Assembly (NCBI GenBank): GCA_014859465.1
Contig: JACUUF010000007.1
Coordinates: forward strand, 1-59,774
DNA from: Methyloprofundus sp.
GTDB taxonomy: Bacteria > Pseudomonadota > Gammaproteobacteria > Methylococcales > Methylomonadaceae
Reading direction: 5' to 3'
DNA length: 59,774 bases
The notes below the pieces were generated by a model. The model was not told where the DNA came from. It searched no databases and was given only the letters and a program-made list of their open reading frames with translations. Shown in pieces: positions 58,544-59,774 of the stretch. Position numbers and translations under genes: made by a program. Positions within the stretch are counted from its first letter, which is position 1; the number at the start of each line of letters is the position of its first letter.

Positions 58544-59548
58544 ATGAAAAATTTTAAAGCACTGGCGCTTGGATTGTTAGCCGCCACTCTATTTATCGGC
58601 ACGACGGCTCACGCTGAGCGTAGCTTACTTAATATCTCTTATGACCCGACCCGCGAGCTGTATCAAGAATTTAATCAGGAATTTATCCAACACTGGCAGG
58701 CACAAAAAGGCGAAAAGATCAGTATTCAACAATCGCATGGCGGTGCAGGTAAACAAGCACGAGCCGTGATTGATGGCTTGGAAGGGGATGTACTGACCTT
58801 AGCACTGTCTTATGACATCGATAAAATAGCCGAAAAAACCGGCAAATTAGATACTAAATGGCAACAGCGCTTACCTAATGCCAGTGCCCCCTATACCTCA
58901 ACCATTGTTTTTTTAGTCCGTACCGGTAACCCGAAAGGCATTAAAGATTGGGATGATTTAGTTAAACCGGGCGTTGAGGTGATTACACCCAACCCAAAAA
59001 CTTCAGGCGGTGCCCGTTGGAATTATTTGGCGGCCTGGGCGTTTGCTGAGAAAAAATACGGTAGCAAGGAAGCCGCCAAGGATTTTGTTAAAAAGCTGTA
59101 TAAAAACGTGCCTGTCTTAGATTCTGGTGCACGCGGCTCAACCACCACGTTTGTGCAACGGGGAATCGGTGATGTGTTGTTAGCTTGGGAAAATGAAGCT
59201 TTTTTATCAATTGATAAATTAGGGCCGGGGCAATTTGAAATTGTCGTACCGCCTGTGAGCATTTTGGCGTTAACACCGGTGACAGTGCTAGACAAAGTGG
59301 CGGAAAAACATGGTACTAGCGATCTAGCTAAAGCCTATTTGGATTATTTATATTCGCCTTTCGGACAACGCTTAGCTGCAAAACATTATTACCGTCCGTT
59401 CTTACCTGAATTTGCTGAGGCAAAAGATTTGGCGCGTTTTCCTAAAATAGAGCGTTTTGCCGTAGAAGATGTCTTCGGCGGCTGGCCAGAAGCACAGAAA
59501 ATACACTTTAATGATGGCGGTACTTTCGACCAAATCTATGTGCCTTAA
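58544..59548 (+). CDS. sbp: Sulfate/thiosulfate-binding periplasmic protein
   Basis: 334 residues with a signal peptide ([17 protein letters not shown]). Sbp/CysP family: [51 protein letters not shown] and [19 protein letters not shown] contain the anion-binding Ser and Gly residues. It delivers sulfate or thiosulfate to a CysTWA transporter; those permease genes are not in the window and may lie beyond its end. Forty bp after the porin gene, so probably co-transcribed with it. Confidence 0.95.
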   Translation: MKNFKALALGLLAATLFIGTTAHAERSLLNISYDPTRELYQEFNQEFIQHWQAQKGEKISIQQSHGGAGKQARAVIDGLEGDVLTLALSYDIDKIAEKTGKLDTKWQQRLPNASAPYTSTIVFLVRTGNPKGIKDWDDLVKPGVEVITPNPKTSGGARWNYLAAWAFAEKKYGSKEAAKDFVKKLYKNVPVLDSGARGSTTTFVQRGIGDVLLAWENEAFLSIDKLGPGQFEIVVPPVSILALTPVTVLDKVAEKHGTSDLAKAYLDYLYSPFGQRLAAKHYYRPFLPEFAEAKDLARFPKIERFAVEDVFGGWPEAQKIHFNDGGTFDQIYVP

Positions 59549-59552
59549 AGCA

Positions 59553-59774
59553 TATCGGTTCCCACGGAGGGCCGTGGGAACCAGATGCAAACACAAAAAC
59601 AGATGAGAGATAAAACACCGCTGTTTTTTGCCATTTTCTCGTTCCCACCGCTCCCGCGTGGGAACGCATACCGATCTTGCTTCGGCAATCAAGGTATCGG
59701 TTCCCACCGAGGAGCGAGAGAACCAGATGCAAACACAAAAACAGATGAGAGATAAAACACCGCTGTTTTTTGCC
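59553..59774. repeat. 142-bp tandem repeat of REP-like palindromes (continues past window end)
   Basis: The unit beginning TATCGGTTCCCAC at 59553 starts again at 59695, and the block GAACCAGATGCAAACACAAA at 59578 recurs at 59720, a period of 142 bp. Each unit contains GGTTCCCAC/GTGGGAACC-type hairpins: 59557-59582 has a perfect 11-bp stem and 59640-59666 a perfect 9-bp stem. The first hairpin lies 8 bp after the sbp stop and may also end its transcript. Only 80 bp of the second unit are visible. Confidence 0.85.

Overview
The window reads as chromosome of a Gram-negative, motile gammaproteobacterium with modest GC (about 40-45% by eye). Signs are the tilS / pyrG-kdsA-eno-ftsB-ispD-ispF-truD run, hslVU with a DUF971 gene, ubiE-ubiJ-ubiB, mrcB, LolA and a RegB/PrrA redox pair. 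The gene mix (RegBA next to ubi genes, YezD with a porin and a sulfate-binding protein, abundant PilZ) suits Methylococcales, but no methane oxidation gene lies in the window, so that placement is an inference.

Layout. 1-4180: response regulator (5' end outside), histidine kinase with a solute-binding sensor, and a CHASE-PAS-GGDEF protein whose signature is degenerate. 4181-4933: a 201-bp MITE and an internally deleted insertion sequence. 4934-6411: small membrane protein and trpS with its terminator. 6658-7421: PilZ protein and DUF1249. 7535-9638: flagellar H-ring operon flgP-lipoprotein-flgT behind a sigma28-type promoter. 9710-15258: acyP, rlmL, an FKBP isomerase, an SLT-domain lipoprotein, a tandem PilZ protein and a YbiB-like protein. 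15258-22523: a minus-strand run hslV-hslU-DUF971-ubiE-ubiJ-ubiB-prrB-prrA-ybiB. 22699-24881: ypjD, dtd and a ZIP transporter. 25128-26749: a nuclease, a MITE relic and a broken chemoreceptor fragment. 26750-42955: parC-mrcB-lolA-rarA, accA, tilS, pyrG-kdsA-eno, ftsB (apparently starting at ATT), ispD-ispF and truD. 43420-56168: a phosphate-selective-type porin and a complete C-P lyase operon phnFDCEEGHIJKLMNP. 56731-59548: yezD, an alginate-export-type porin and a sulfate-binding protein behind a perfect hairpin. 59553-59774: a 142-bp tandem repeat of REP-like palindromes running off the end.

How they work together. The porin and the phn operon each carry candidate PhoB boxes with the same geometry (box end 10 nt before a -10 hexamer), so together they look like one phosphate-starvation module: outer-membrane uptake, periplasmic capture (PhnD), inner-membrane import (PhnC with two PhnE) and cleavage of the C-P bond (PhnG-N, P). 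The ubi run feeds ubiquinone synthesis and is followed within 1 nt by a RegB-type kinase carrying the quinone-binding GGxxNPF motif. The c-di-GMP theme recurs as one GGDEF protein with an intact I-site but altered active site, a single-PilZ protein and a tandem-PilZ protein, near flagellar genes.

No CRISPR array, intact tRNA or rRNA, prophage or defence island was seen. The least explained sequences are the hairpin cluster before pyrG, a GC-rich Pho-box-led leader before phnF, the three-copy TA-ended MITE family and the ATT start of ftsB.
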